Of a stretch of 36,834 bases of DNA, positions 15,822-25,194 are shown piece after piece. Source of the stretch: PALSA-1355 sp035496575. GTDB lineage: Bacteria > Planctomycetota > Planctomycetia > Pirellulales > PALSA-1355. The stretch covers positions 1 to 36,834 of the forward strand of contig DATJEN010000077.1 in NCBI GenBank assembly GCA_035496575.1, written 5' to 3'. The number at the start of each line of letters is the position of its first letter. The first letter of the stretch is position 1. The position numbers and the translations under genes are program-made. The notes beneath the pieces were generated by a model. It was given only the letters and a program-made list of their open reading frames with translations, searched no databases and was not told where the DNA came from.

Positions 15822-17921
15822 CTATTGGAAGTCGAGCACCTGCCACAGGCTGCCGTAGTCGTCGGTCCACAGGATGGTGGGCTGCGGGCGTTTGTCCGAA
15901 TCGGCTTCGGCGTCCTTGATTTCGGACTTTCCCAGAAACTCGCCGTTGGTGGTCACGAGCGCCCAGCTCGCGACGTCCAGCCCCAACTCACTGTCGCGCT
16001 TGGAATCGATAAAAATACACGGTCGTCCCAGCGTTTCGGCGACTCCCTTGACCACTCCGCTCAGCTCGAGGAAGCGGTTGGAAATGTGAATGCACAAAAT
16101 CCCGTCCGGTTTTAGATGGCCGGCAAATACGTGGGCGCATTGCTCGGTCAGCAGGTGCATCGGAATCGAGTCGCTGCTGAAGGCGTCGACGGCCAATATG
16201 TCGAACTGCTGCGATTGTTGTTGCGCCAGCTCGCGCTCCATCTCGATGCGCGCGTCCCCCAGCACCACGTTGACCTCAGCCGCGGAATCTCGGCGGTACG
16301 AAAAATACTCGTCCGAAATGCGAACCACGGCCGGGTTGATTTCATAGAACCGCACCGTATCCCCTTTGCGGCCATAGGTCGCCAGGGTTCCGCAGCCCAG
16401 CCCCACCACCCCGATGCGCAGCGGCTCGCCCGTTTGCGCGCGGCGCGGGTGATGCATGATGGCCAGCCCGACGCCGCTGGGCGGCCCGTAATAGGTTGTG
16501 GCCAGACGGCTTTTATCGGGATCGAGATATTGGAACCCATGTTGAATGCGGCCATGGATCAGCTCGCGCTTGGGACCATTGTCGTCGAAAATATTCGCTT
16601 CCCGGTTTACGCGCAGCACGCCGTAGAAATTTCGCGTCGTCTCGATATTCTCTTCGTCGTAGTCGGGATTATCGTGCGTGCCCACGCTCCAGCCGAGCGC
16701 CAGCCCGATCGCGACGGCCAGGCCACCGGCGGCGACCCAACCTGCGCGCGGCAGGCGGCCGCCAGTCTCCGAGCTGCTTAAGGTCGCGATGAAAGCAAGC
16801 GCGACGGTCAGCACCAGCCCGATGTGATATTCCCAAAAGTCGTGCAGCACGAGCGGCGCCACGATTGCCACGGAGATGCCGCCCAAGGCCCCGCCGGCGG
16901 CGACCATCAAGTAGAACAACGTGGCAAAGCGAGGCGCAGGCCGCGCCCGTACCAGCTCTCCGTGGCACACCATGACGCAGGCGAACAGCGTCAGCGAGTA
17001 GATAACCAGTTGCTGCCACAGCTTGAGGCCGTTGCCTCTATAGAGCGCATACCCGGCCAGCAAAACGGCCACGGCCAGCGCGACCAGGAACGTGCTGCGG
17101 TGATACCAGCGCTCGTGATCGAAACAGATGATGAAACTAAACAGGTAAATGGCCAAGGGCACGACCCACAAGAACGGGACGGACGAAACCTCTTGGCAAA
17201 GCTGGTTCGTGGTGGCCAACAGCATGATCGAGCCACAGGCAGCCAGGCTGAGCCACAACACGATGTCGCGCCACTTGGGCGCAGGACCGTCGGTGGGCTC
17301 GGCGGCCAGCGCCGCGCGTTCATCCGGCAATCGAGAAAACGCAAAGCTGCACCATAATCCCAGCGCGACGAAGGTGGCATAAGCCCACGACCACGCCATG
17401 ATCTGCGTATTGAGCGTGAGCTCGGGCTCGAACAGAAACGGATAGCTCAACAGCGCGAGCAGCGATCCGACGTTCGAAAGCGAATACAGCCGATACGGCG
17501 GCTGGCCGGTCTCGCGGCGAAAGCTCTCCTGCAGCAAAGGTCCCGTCGTCGACAGCAACAAGTAGGGCAGCCCGATCGTGGCGCCCAGGAGCGCCAAAAT
17601 GCGTGCGATCGGCATTTCGACCTCGGTCGTCTTCCAGGCCGGGTCAGGCGCGATCGGCAGAAACACCAGCGAGATCAACAGCAGTCCGGCATGGCAGGTC
17701 GCCAGCGCGCGGGGCGAAAGCCGGCTGGCCACCCAATGCGCGTAGCTATATCCGGCCAGCAAGACGACCTGAAAGAACAGCATGCAGGTGGTCCATACCG
17801 CCGGACTGCCGCCGAACCAAGGCAGGATGAACTTGCCGATCAGTGGCTGGACTTGAAAGAGCAGGAATGCGCCCAGGAAAATCGTGAGAGCGTAGCGGAG
17901 CATCGGGCGCATCCAGTGCAA
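15822..17921 (-). CDS. Fused membrane (MFS-like) and spermidine synthase-like protein
   Basis: A 699-residue two-part protein. Residues ~1-440 hold about a dozen hydrophobic segments (starting LRYALTIFLGAFLLFQVQPL). Residues ~450-699 are a Rossmann-type spermidine synthase/SAM methyltransferase domain with the nucleotide-binding loop IGVVGLGCGTLATYG, the acidic residue in VRFYEINP, the acidic VLGDARIEM and the active-site-like DAFSSDSIPMHLLT. Such fusions are frequent in planctomycetes and proteobacteria and are usually annotated as spermidine synthases. The typical decarboxy-SAM/putrescine residues are not all evident, so the true substrate is open. It is convergent with the methyltransferase gene. 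Confidence 0.85.
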   Translation of the reverse strand: MHWMRPMLRYALTIFLGAFLLFQVQPLIGKFILPWFGGSPAVWTTCMLFFQVVLLAGYSYAHWVASRLSPRALATCHAGLLLISLVFLPIAPDPAWKTTEVEMPIARILALLGATIGLPYLLLSTTGPLLQESFRRETGQPPYRLYSLSNVGSLLALLSYPFLFEPELTLNTQIMAWSWAYATFVALGLWCSFAFSRLPDERAALAAEPTDGPAPKWRDIVLWLSLAACGSIMLLATTNQLCQEVSSVPFLWVVPLAIYLFSFIICFDHERWYHRSTFLVALAVAVLLAGYALYRGNGLKLWQQLVIYSLTLFACVMVCHGELVRARPAPRFATLFYLMVAAGGALGGISVAIVAPLVLHDFWEYHIGLVLTVALAFIATLSSSETGGRLPRAGWVAAGGLAVAIGLALGWSVGTHDNPDYDEENIETTRNFYGVLRVNREANIFDDNGPKRELIHGRIQHGFQYLDPDKSRLATTYYGPPSGVGLAIMHHPRRAQTGEPLRIGVVGLGCGTLATYGRKGDTVRFYEINPAVVRISDEYFSYRRDSAAEVNVVLGDARIEMERELAQQQSQQFDILAVDAFSSDSIPMHLLTEQCAHVFAGHLKPDGILCIHISNRFLELSGVVKGVAETLGRPCIFIDSKRDSELGLDVASWALVTTNGEFLGKSEIKDAEADSDKRPQPTILWTDDYGSLWQVLDFQ

Positions 17922-18045
17922 ATCCTTCTTGGGGTGAGATCGCGTCGAGATTGGCGGCTTGACTTATCTTGGGCGGCTTGGCGGCGCGGGGCAAGTGGCG
18001 CGGCAAAAACCGCGCCCCCGCGCTCAAGCATGCTCTCATACCTGA

Positions 18046-18051
18046 TAAAAT
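18046..18051 (+). promoter_or_regulatory. -10 element placing transcription start at the glycerate kinase ATG (leaderless)
   Basis: TAAAAT is followed by six bases and then ATG 18058, so a start seven bases after the -10 falls on the A of the start codon. No SD is present. The -35 region is weak. Confidence 0.45.
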
Positions 18052-18057
18052 CGTCGC

Positions 18058-19389
18058 ATGTCCGTGTTTTCCATCTGGTGGGCAGGTCTCGATGCGGTCC
18101 GCTCCGACCGGCTTGTGCTCGACAACGTGCGCGTGGAGGGCCCGCGCCTGACCATCGCTCACGACGTGTTCGACCTGCGGCAGATCCGCCGCATCGCCGT
18201 CGTTGGAGCCGGCAAGGCAGGCGCCGGCATGGCTGCCGGTCTCGAACAAGCGATCGGTCCGCGCGTGGCGTCCGAAAAGCAGCTCACCGGCTGGCTCAAC
18301 GTGCCGGCCGACTGCGTCCGCCCCCTGGCCGCGATTCACTTGCACGCGGCTCGTCCCGCGGGCGTCAACGAGCCTACGGCGCAAGGCGTGCAAGGCTCGC
18401 GCGCCATGCTCGACATCGCGGGCAGCCTCTCGGCCGATGACCTGTTGATCGCCCTTATCTCAGGTGGTGGCAGCGCGCTGGCACCGCTGCCGATCGAAGG
18501 TGTCACGCTCGAGGACAAGCTCGCCGTGACGCGATTTTTAAGCGCCGCCGGAGCGAATATCCAAGAGTTGAATACGGTCCGCAAACCTCTGAGCGCCATC
18601 AAGGCAGGCGGCTTGGCGCGCGCTTGCCGGGCCGGCCGGCTCGTGGCCCTGATTATCTCCGACGTGCTGGGCGACCCGCTCGACGTGATCGCCTCGGGCA
18701 TGAGCGTGCCTGAAAGCTCGTCGCCGCGCGAGGCGCTTGCCGTGCTCGAGCGATTTGGGGCGCGCTCGGCCGGCATCTCGCCGCGCGTGTTCGATGGTTT
18801 GTCGCGAACCGCGGATGCGCGTCAGCCGCCGATCACCTGTAAGGTGAGCAATCACGTCATCGCCAACAATGCCACGGCCGTCAACGCCGCGGCCGCCAAC
18901 GCGCGCACGCAAGGTTTTCGGGTTGAGAGCAGCTCGGCGAATCAGCCCGAAGGCGCCGCGGAGGATGTGGGGTGCGAGCTGGCCGAACGGGCCATCGCCT
19001 TGCGCGATAACGGCCAGACGGATTGCCTCATCAGCGGTGGAGAGCCGACCGTCAAGCTCTCGCCCGAGGGAGTGCGTGGCCGCGGCGGGCGAAATCAGCA
19101 ACTCGTGTTGGCTGCTGCCCGGCGCCTCATGCTCGACGGCGCGAAAGGCATCACGCTGCTTTCAGGGGCTACCGATGGCGAAGACGGTCCGACCGACGCG
19201 GCGGGCGCGCTGGTCTCATCGCGAGTGCTTGCTGAAGCTGGCCGGCGTGGACTCGATGCGGATGATTACCTGAGGCGCAACGACGCCTACCACTGGTTCG
19301 AACCACTGGACGCGCTTTTTAAGATCGGTCCCACCGATACGAACGTGTGCGACCTGCGCGTCGTGGTCATCAACCGCAAGCAAGCCTGA
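18058..19389 (+). CDS. Glycerate kinase, MOFRL family (GckA/TtuD type)
   Basis: A 443-residue cytosolic kinase expected to make 2-phosphoglycerate from D-glycerate and ATP, feeding glyoxylate or serine-derived carbon into glycolysis. The N-terminal domain has VVGAGKAGAGMAAGLE, LLIALISGGGSALAPLP, TVRKPLSAIKAGGLAR and IISDVLGDPLDVIASG. The C-terminal MOFRL domain has CLISGGEPTVKL, GRGGRNQQLVLAAA and LLSGATDGEDGPTDAAGA. All are standard family motifs, and the length fits (420-450). The start at 18058 sits at the predicted transcription start. It is convergent with the DUF1598 gene, 22 bp away. Confidence 0.92.
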   Translation: MSVFSIWWAGLDAVRSDRLVLDNVRVEGPRLTIAHDVFDLRQIRRIAVVGAGKAGAGMAAGLEQAIGPRVASEKQLTGWLNVPADCVRPLAAIHLHAARPAGVNEPTAQGVQGSRAMLDIAGSLSADDLLIALISGGGSALAPLPIEGVTLEDKLAVTRFLSAAGANIQELNTVRKPLSAIKAGGLARACRAGRLVALIISDVLGDPLDVIASGMSVPESSSPREALAVLERFGARSAGISPRVFDGLSRTADARQPPITCKVSNHVIANNATAVNAAAANARTQGFRVESSSANQPEGAAEDVGCELAERAIALRDNGQTDCLISGGEPTVKLSPEGVRGRGGRNQQLVLAAARRLMLDGAKGITLLSGATDGEDGPTDAAGALVSSRVLAEAGRRGLDADDYLRRNDAYHWFEPLDALFKIGPTDTNVCDLRVVVINRKQA

Positions 19390-19411
19390 ACATCGCGCTC
19401 GCGGCGGCCCG

Positions 19412-20800
19412 TCAGTCCCACCACCATTGCGTGGCGGGAATATCCTGCAGGCTCGTTTCCTCGCGCATCTGGCTGACCTTTCCATCTTCGTCGGCGAGCA
19501 GATTCTTGGTCTTAAGCGCTTCGCGCGGATGGATGGTCACGCCGCCACCGACCGGCGTCATCAGGTTATTGCCTTTCCACACCGCGGTGCACACCGTCTC
19601 CACCTGCAAGGGCGTGTGCTTGGTCTCGACTGCCAGCGCGCCCTCGTCATTGAATGTCGGGGCGGACCAGTCGGCTTTGCCGTAAAAGTCCTGCTGGTTG
19701 ATGAACGCGGCGGCGATCGCCAGATCGATGCAGTTGCGCAGCTCGGCAAACACCGGCACGCGGCTGGCGAGCTCGGAAAACTTCTTCGTGAATGTGGTGG
19801 TAAACAGGTCGCTGGCTTTGTTGCTCTTGCCGGAAACTTTGCGGACGCCGTCTTTCGCCACGACCTGGTCCTCGCCCACCAATTTCACGCCGTCGCCCAC
19901 AAGCTCAAGGGCCAGGCTGTCGGCTGCCATGCGGGCACAGTTGGTCTCGGGCACGAAAAACCAACGCTGCAGCGCGCTGCGGCTGGTCGCCGGCGTGGCC
20001 CGATCGACGTAGCTGATCATCTTGACCGGCGGCCGCTCCAGGCCGATCCCGATCAACTTCATGCGATAGTCGCACTCAAGCAGCACTTGCGCATAGTGCG
20101 TGTTGGGGGCGACGCCGCCCACGCGAATGTTCTGCATGCCCAGGTTCGTGCGCAGACCATCGACGATCATCTGCGTTTCCCCGGGTGTGGCATGCGCGCC
20201 CACGCTACGCAAAAACTGCTGCATGCGCGCGAGACCTTCGGGGGTGGGGTCGATCGAGACCAGGATGGCGGCGGGATTCTGCCGGCCAGGTGCATAGGCG
20301 CGCAAGGCCACAATCAGGTCTTGCAGTTGCAAGCTGGGCCGGCCGCTATCGAGTCCGCACGCCCGGCCGGTCGGATCCAACGTCCACGGCTCGGCGGGTC
20401 CGGCCAGCACGATGTCCTTGCTATCGGGATAGAAGAAGACATATCGCACGCGCGTCAGCCCGGCCAGGTATTGCATGTCTTCGCTGGGCCCGCGGCCGGC
20501 GGCCAGTTCCGCGCGGAGGGCGGCTTCCAGCCGGTTCAGCGAGATTTTGCGCAAGTCGCTGGGCCGCGCGATTTCGGGGTTCAGCCGCGCCTTGGCTTCG
20601 GCGATGCGCTTTTTCGTGAGCTGACCGCCGGGATCGGCAAACTGATGCAACCGCAGCACGCCATCGGCATCCACGATTACGCCGTTTGCACCGCTCACGC
20701 CCTGCTGTTGGGCCTGGGCAGCGGCGTCGCGAGCCACACCCAGTGCACAGCAAGTCAGCATGCTAAGTACACGAACGACAAAAGTACGGGTTAGCGGCAT
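19412..20800 (-). CDS. Exported DUF1598-domain protein
   Basis: ATG 20800 is chosen because it opens a signal peptide (MPLTRTFVVRVLSMLTCCAL, with predicted cleavage after AAAQA); the open frame extends 21 codons further. The mature protein (~430 residues) belongs to a planctomycete family annotated DUF1598. Recognisable parts are the NGVIVDADGVL opening, AILVSIDPTPEGLARMQQFL, and the C-terminal segment VGGGVTIHPREAL. No catalytic motif is visible. Export and restriction to this phylum suggest a cell-envelope role. Transcription is likely from the promoter at 20920-20948 with a structured leader. Confidence 0.85.
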   Translation of the reverse strand: MPLTRTFVVRVLSMLTCCALGVARDAAAQAQQQGVSGANGVIVDADGVLRLHQFADPGGQLTKKRIAEAKARLNPEIARPSDLRKISLNRLEAALRAELAAGRGPSEDMQYLAGLTRVRYVFFYPDSKDIVLAGPAEPWTLDPTGRACGLDSGRPSLQLQDLIVALRAYAPGRQNPAAILVSIDPTPEGLARMQQFLRSVGAHATPGETQMIVDGLRTNLGMQNIRVGGVAPNTHYAQVLLECDYRMKLIGIGLERPPVKMISYVDRATPATSRSALQRWFFVPETNCARMAADSLALELVGDGVKLVGEDQVVAKDGVRKVSGKSNKASDLFTTTFTKKFSELASRVPVFAELRNCIDLAIAAAFINQQDFYGKADWSAPTFNDEGALAVETKHTPLQVETVCTAVWKGNNLMTPVGGGVTIHPREALKTKNLLADEDGKVSQMREETSLQDIPATQWWWD

Positions 20801-20833
20801 ACCGAGCGCGCTCCGAAGAAAGGTGTTCCGAAA

Positions 20834-20879
20834 CGCTTCCACCCATGCGGTCGCAGCAAACAATCGACGGGTGGAAGCG
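20834..20879 (-). promoter_or_regulatory. 11-bp perfect inverted repeat in the leader of the DUF1598 gene
   Basis: CGCTTCCACCC (20834-20844) and GGGTGGAAGCG (20869-20879) can form an 11-bp stem with a 24-nt loop in the mRNA leader, about 35 nt before the start codon. No T-run follows. It could be a regulatory hairpin, a protein-binding site or an mRNA stabiliser. Confidence 0.5.
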
Positions 20880-20919
20880 CAAATTGGACGCAGGAAGAGA
20901 ATCGAAAGGTACGTATCCG

Positions 20920-20948
20920 ATTCTAATTAGGCAATTTAGGCAAATCAA
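20920..20948 (-). promoter_or_regulatory. Sigma-70-type promoter for the DUF1598 gene
   Basis: Minus strand: -35 TTGATT (20948-20943), 17-bp spacer, -10 TAGAAT (20925-20920). Predicted start near 20913, giving a leader of about 113 nt that contains the 11-bp inverted repeat. Confidence 0.6.
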
Positions 20949-21015
20949 TGAAGCTGCAAACCGGCTTCAGAGCCTAAATCGCGGCTGCCGAGCAGCTTAG
21001 ACCGCACAATCGGCC

Positions 21016-24000
21016 CTAGCGGCGGGCCAGCACCCGCGAGCCATTGCCGTTGGCCGGTTTGGGCTTTCGGGTGGCGGGAGGGGCGGCAATCAACTGAAAA
21101 TTGCCCGGCCCCAATAGCGCATCAATCCGGCTGCGCATCTCCGGGTTCAGATCGACGGCCATCGACTCGCTTTTCAGGTGCACGCGACTGCCGTCGTCCA
21201 AGGCCACCACCAGGTTCAGCTCGCATTTGCCGGGATAGCCGCGGAGGATCTCGCGCAAGTCTTGCAACTGCTTGTCGGCCAGATCTTCCGCCAGCCGAAT
21301 GCGCACCCCGCGCGTGAACCGGCTGGCGGCCTCGGCCAGCGGAATGAGCTCGTTGACCAGCAGGTTCGATTCCTCGCTGCCGGCGCGGCGGTCGACCGTT
21401 CCGCGCACGACCAGCGCGGCATCGGGTTCGATCAGGTGGCCCAGTTCGGCGTACTGCTCGGGCCAACAGATGCAGCGGACCGCACCCTGCATATCCTCCA
21501 GATCGAACATGGCATACTTCGTGTTCAAGCTGCCGGCGCGCGGATTCTTGGTTTGCGAGTATTTGATCGCCGAGAGCATGCCGCCCAGCAGCACTTCGCT
21601 GCGTACCGGCAGCGCGGCCAGTTCGAGCGTGTTGTGCGTGCAGTACATGGAAAGCGCGCGCTCGTGTTCCGCCAGTGGGTGGCTGCTCAGGTAATAGCCG
21701 AGCACCTCTTTTTCCATCGCGAGCTTCTGCCGCTCGTCCCACTCGGGGATATCAGGCAAACCGGCCCGCGCGTCGCTGTCGTTGGCATCCGGTTCGTCGA
21801 AGGCTTCGAACAAGCCTTTCTGGCCGCTGCGGCGGTCGGCGTGCATGGCGGCGCCGGATTGCATGGCGCGCTCGAGCGCGGCCATGTGCTGCGCGCGGCG
21901 GCCGCCCAGGGAATCGAGCGCGCCGGCTTTGATCAGGCTTTCCAGCGTCGCGCGGCCTACCTGCGAAGGATCGAGCCGCTCGCACAGATCGAAAATGTCG
22001 CGGAAGGGCGCCCGTTTCCGCTCGGCTTCGATGGCCTCGGCCGCGCCCTGCCCACAACCCTTGATGGCCGAGAGCGCGACGTGAATCTTTCCATTGGCAA
22101 CGGTGAAGTCGGCCCCCGAGGCGTTCACGTCCGGCGCTACGACTTCGATGTCCATCCGCCGGCAATCTTCCAAGTGCTCGACCAAGGGGTCCTTCTTCTT
22201 GAAGTTCCGCGCGTCCAAGTCGCCCGAGAGCAATGCCGCCATGAACTCCAGCGGATAGTGGGCCTTCAAATAGGCGGTCATGTAGGCGATCAGGGCATAG
22301 GCCGTCGAATGGCTTTTGTTGAAGCCGTAGCCGGCGAACTTTTCGATCATGCCGAACAGCTCGCTGGCCGTAGAGCGATCCATGCCCTTACGGATCGAGC
22401 CTTCGACGAACTGCTCGCGATACTTGGCGATTTCGGCCAGCTTCTTCTTGCTGATGGCTTTGATGCAGCTATAAGCGTTGGGCAGGGGAATGCCGCCCAG
22501 CCGATTCAGAATGCGCATCACCTGTTCCTGGTAGACCATCACGCCGTGCGTCTCTTCCAGGACTTCTTTCATGACCGGGTGCGAGTATTCCGCCTGCTTG
22601 CGGCCGTGCTTCACCTGCACATAATCGTCGACCATCCCGCCTTCCAGCGGGCCGGGACGATAAAGCGCATTGGTCGCGATAATGTCGCGGAAGTGGTCGG
22701 GCTTCATCTTCTGCAGCAGGTCGCGAATGCCGCCACTTTCCAGTTGGAAAATGCCTTTGGTTTCGCCGCGGCACAGCAGCGCGAAGGTTTGGCTGTCTTC
22801 GAGCGGGAACTTGTAAGGATCGATGCGTTTGCCGGTGGTTTGTTCGATAAGGTCGACCGCTTTGGCCAGAATGGTCAAGTTGCGCAGGCCGAGAAAGTCC
22901 ATCTTCAAGAGGCCTGCCGCTTCGACGTCGCCCATGGCCCACTGCGTGATGACTTCTTCTTTGCCCTGCACGCGGCCGAGCGGCACATATTCGACCAGCG
23001 GACGATCGGCAATCACCACTGCGGCGGCATGCGTGCCGACATTTCGCGCCAGCCCCTCGATCTTCATCGCCAGGTTCAAAAGCTCGCGCACCTCCGCGTC
23101 GTTGTCGTACACGCGCTTCAGTTCCGGGCTTTGCTCGAGCGCCTTGGGCAGCGTGATGTGAAGCTCCTCGGGCACGAGCGCCACCACGGCGTCCACGCGC
23201 GGAATGGGCATTCCCAGCGCGCGACCCACGTCACGAATTGCGGCTCGCGCGGCCAGGGTTCCAAAGGTGCCGATCTGCGCGACGTTTTCCTCGCCGTACT
23301 TCTCCTTGACATAGGCGATCACGTCGCCGCGGCGGTCCTTGCAAAAATCGATGTCGATATCCGGGGCTTCCTTGCGGCTCTCGTCCAGGAACCGCTCGAA
23401 GAGCAAATCGTATTTCATCGGGCAGACGTGGCTCAGATACAGCGCATACGAGACCAGCGAGCCCACACCGCTGCCACGGGCCGTGGCCGGAATGGCCCGC
23501 TCGCGCGAATAGCGCACGAAATCCCACACGATCAAAAAGTAATTCGGAAATCCGAGCTTGTTGATGACCGATAGCTCGAAGTCCAGCCGCTCGAGCACGT
23601 CTGGGGCAAGCTCGTCAGCGGGCATGCGCTCGGGATCGTCCGCATAGCGCTCGCGCAAGCCCTGCAGGCACAGCTCGCGCAGATAATCGGGCGCGGTCTT
23701 GCCGGGGGGCAACGTGTAGTTGGGAAAGTGGCGCTGCCCCAAGTCGAGCTGGATGTCGACGCTATCGGCAATCTGTTGGCTGCGCGCCAGCGCGTCCTCG
23801 TAACCGGGTAAGGCCGCGTACATCTCCTGCTGGCTGCGCAGGAAGAACTCGCTGCCCTCCATCCGCATGCGGTCTTTGTCGGTGCGGAACTTGCCCGTGT
23901 TGATGCACAACAGCACGTCCTGGGCTTCGGCGTCCTCGCGATTGATGTAGTGGGCGTCGCTCGTGGCGACCAGCGGCAAGCCCATGCGGCGGGCCACCTC

Positions 24001-24594
24001 GACCGCGCCTTCCATGGCCAGCCGCTGGATCTCCAGGCCGTTGTTCTGAATCTCGATAAAGTAGCGCTCGCCAAAAACCCGCTGGAACCAGGCCGCGATC
24101 TCCATGGCGCCGGCCAGTTCGGGTTCGGCGCCGTGTGACTTGAGGATCGAGCGGCTGAATTCGCCGGAAACACAGCCGCTCAGGCAGACGATGCCCTCGC
24201 TGTGGGCTTCGAGCAATTCCTTGTCGATGCGCGGCTTGAAGTAAAAGCCCTGCAAGAACGCCTGCGAAGCCATTTTGACCAGGTTCTTGAATCCAGTCTT
24301 GTTCTGCGCGAGCAGCGTCAGATGGTAGCTCGCCTCCTTCATGCCGCTGGCGTCTTTGTGAAACCGGCTGCCCGGCGCGATATAGGCTTCGTAGCCGATG
24401 ATGGGGTTGATGCCCGCATCGCGCGCCTTTTTATAGAAGTCGAGTGCCCCGTACAGATTGCCGTGGTCGGTTAGCGCGAGCCCCGTCATGCCCAGGCTTT
24501 TGGCGCGCTCGACGAGCCCTTTGATCGGCGCGGCGCCGTCAAGCAGGCTGAAGTGGCTATGGCAATGCAGATGGACAAAGGGGGGCGCGTCCAT
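21016..24594 (-). CDS. dnaE: DNA polymerase III subunit alpha
   Basis: The replicative polymerase catalytic subunit, 1192 residues from ATG 24594 (MDAPPFVHLHCHSHFS); the open frame extends 17 codons further, but homologues begin at the PHP domain. Order: PHP domain (HLHCHSHFSLLDG, LTDHGNLYG, GYEAYI, ATSDAHYINRED), polymerase palm with the metal-binding Asp pair in PDIDIDFCKDRRGDVI, fingers, a helix-hairpin-helix region, and an OB fold (VRCICWPEQYAELGHLIEP) near the C-terminus. The PHP metal-ligand positions look intact, unlike in E. coli, so an intrinsic Mn/Zn-dependent proofreading exonuclease is possible. It is the DnaE1 type by length and domain order. Confidence 0.96.
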   Translation of the reverse strand: MDAPPFVHLHCHSHFSLLDGAAPIKGLVERAKSLGMTGLALTDHGNLYGALDFYKKARDAGINPIIGYEAYIAPGSRFHKDASGMKEASYHLTLLAQNKTGFKNLVKMASQAFLQGFYFKPRIDKELLEAHSEGIVCLSGCVSGEFSRSILKSHGAEPELAGAMEIAAWFQRVFGERYFIEIQNNGLEIQRLAMEGAVEVARRMGLPLVATSDAHYINREDAEAQDVLLCINTGKFRTDKDRMRMEGSEFFLRSQQEMYAALPGYEDALARSQQIADSVDIQLDLGQRHFPNYTLPPGKTAPDYLRELCLQGLRERYADDPERMPADELAPDVLERLDFELSVINKLGFPNYFLIVWDFVRYSRERAIPATARGSGVGSLVSYALYLSHVCPMKYDLLFERFLDESRKEAPDIDIDFCKDRRGDVIAYVKEKYGEENVAQIGTFGTLAARAAIRDVGRALGMPIPRVDAVVALVPEELHITLPKALEQSPELKRVYDNDAEVRELLNLAMKIEGLARNVGTHAAAVVIADRPLVEYVPLGRVQGKEEVITQWAMGDVEAAGLLKMDFLGLRNLTILAKAVDLIEQTTGKRIDPYKFPLEDSQTFALLCRGETKGIFQLESGGIRDLLQKMKPDHFRDIIATNALYRPGPLEGGMVDDYVQVKHGRKQAEYSHPVMKEVLEETHGVMVYQEQVMRILNRLGGIPLPNAYSCIKAISKKKLAEIAKYREQFVEGSIRKGMDRSTASELFGMIEKFAGYGFNKSHSTAYALIAYMTAYLKAHYPLEFMAALLSGDLDARNFKKKDPLVEHLEDCRRMDIEVVAPDVNASGADFTVANGKIHVALSAIKGCGQGAAEAIEAERKRAPFRDIFDLCERLDPSQVGRATLESLIKAGALDSLGGRRAQHMAALERAMQSGAAMHADRRSGQKGLFEAFDEPDANDSDARAGLPDIPEWDERQKLAMEKEVLGYYLSSHPLAEHERALSMYCTHNTLELAALPVRSEVLLGGMLSAIKYSQTKNPRAGSLNTKYAMFDLEDMQGAVRCICWPEQYAELGHLIEPDAALVVRGTVDRRAGSEESNLLVNELIPLAEAASRFTRGVRIRLAEDLADKQLQDLREILRGYPGKCELNLVVALDDGSRVHLKSESMAVDLNPEMRSRIDALLGPGNFQLIAAPPATRKPKPANGNGSRVLARR

Positions 24595-24643
24595 GACGAT
24601 TCCTTGGCGTGAACGTGAGGGGCATCCGATGCAGGCCCACAGC

Positions 24644-24649
24644 ATTCTA
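24644..24649 (-). promoter_or_regulatory. Candidate -10 for dnaE
   Basis: Minus strand TAGAAT, about 50 bp upstream of ATG 24594. The best -35 at 17 bp (TTCGTC) is poor. Confidence 0.3.
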
Positions 24650-24681
24650 CCGGCCGAGTGCTAGCGGACGAAGGGGCGCGG

Positions 24682-24806
24682 ACGCGCGAAGCGGAAGTAG
24701 CGGGATCTTATCCTCATTAGCCGGAAGCGTAACAGGATTATGTAACGCGCCCGGTTGCGGCCGGAACAACGAGGACGGAGCAAGACACCGATCGAGCGCG
24801 CCCACC
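24682..24806. repeat. REP-like dispersed repeat, copy A
   Basis: An intergenic unit upstream of dnaE, similar along about 120 bp to 26312-26426. The identical core is 37 bp (24747-24783 here), preceded by the shared segments GCGGAAG-A/C-AGCGGGAT and TAGCCGGAAGCG. Copy A carries ~13 extra bases flanked by TAAC inside the unit. The gap 24595-24837 otherwise holds only the dnaE promoter. Confidence 0.8.
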
Positions 24807-24837
24807 GGAGTCACTTAGGGGCATCGCTTAGGGGCGT

Positions 24838-25194
24838 TCATGGATCATTTGCGGCCATGACAAATCTTCCGTCCTGCGAATACTCGACCGTCGCTTCCGG
24901 AAACAATTGCCGCAAAGTAGCCGGCGAATAGGGCACGGAGCCTTTGAACTGCTCAACGTCCAGGCCGATGGCGACGACGCCGTTTTCTCCGAGCAGCCGC
25001 AGGGCCAGGGGCGCATTTGCCTGGACCCGCGCACCGACAAGCGAAGGGGCATACCAGGAATTTGCCTGCGCCCCAAGCCATTCTCTCGCCTGATGTCGTT
25101 GCAATTTCCAGTTCAACCCATATGCGAGCACGCACGAAAAAACTGCCACTGCCGCGAGCGACACGTAAATCGGGATTCGCCAGTTCTTGCTCAT
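24838..25194 (-). CDS. Small single-pass membrane protein of unknown function
   Basis: 118 residues from ATG 25194 (MSKNWRIPIYVSLAAVAVFS). One membrane helix at about residues 8-28 leaves an exported or periplasmic C-terminal part (~90 residues) with LLGENGVVAIGLDVEQFKG and LRQLFPEATVEYSQDG. I do not recognise a family. The start overlaps the stop of a 15-codon leader frame by ATGA, suggesting translational coupling. The shared promoter module with the gene at 25776-26261 suggests common control. Confidence 0.65.
   Translation of the reverse strand: MSKNWRIPIYVSLAAVAVFSCVLAYGLNWKLQRHQAREWLGAQANSWYAPSLVGARVQANAPLALRLLGENGVVAIGLDVEQFKGSVPYSPATLRQLFPEATVEYSQDGRFVMAANDP

Noticed and set aside
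19427..20794. A 455-codon plus-strand frame opposite the DUF1598 gene
   Set aside because: Antisense mirror of a recognised gene, His/Gln/Arg-rich and without family motifs.
20984..20996. GCTGC/GCAGC hairpin downstream of dnaE as a terminator
   Set aside because: Only 5 bp with no T-run on the minus strand.
21178..23574. A 798-codon plus-strand frame opposite dnaE
   Set aside because: It is antisense to a conserved polymerase in GC-rich DNA, has low-complexity composition and no domain.
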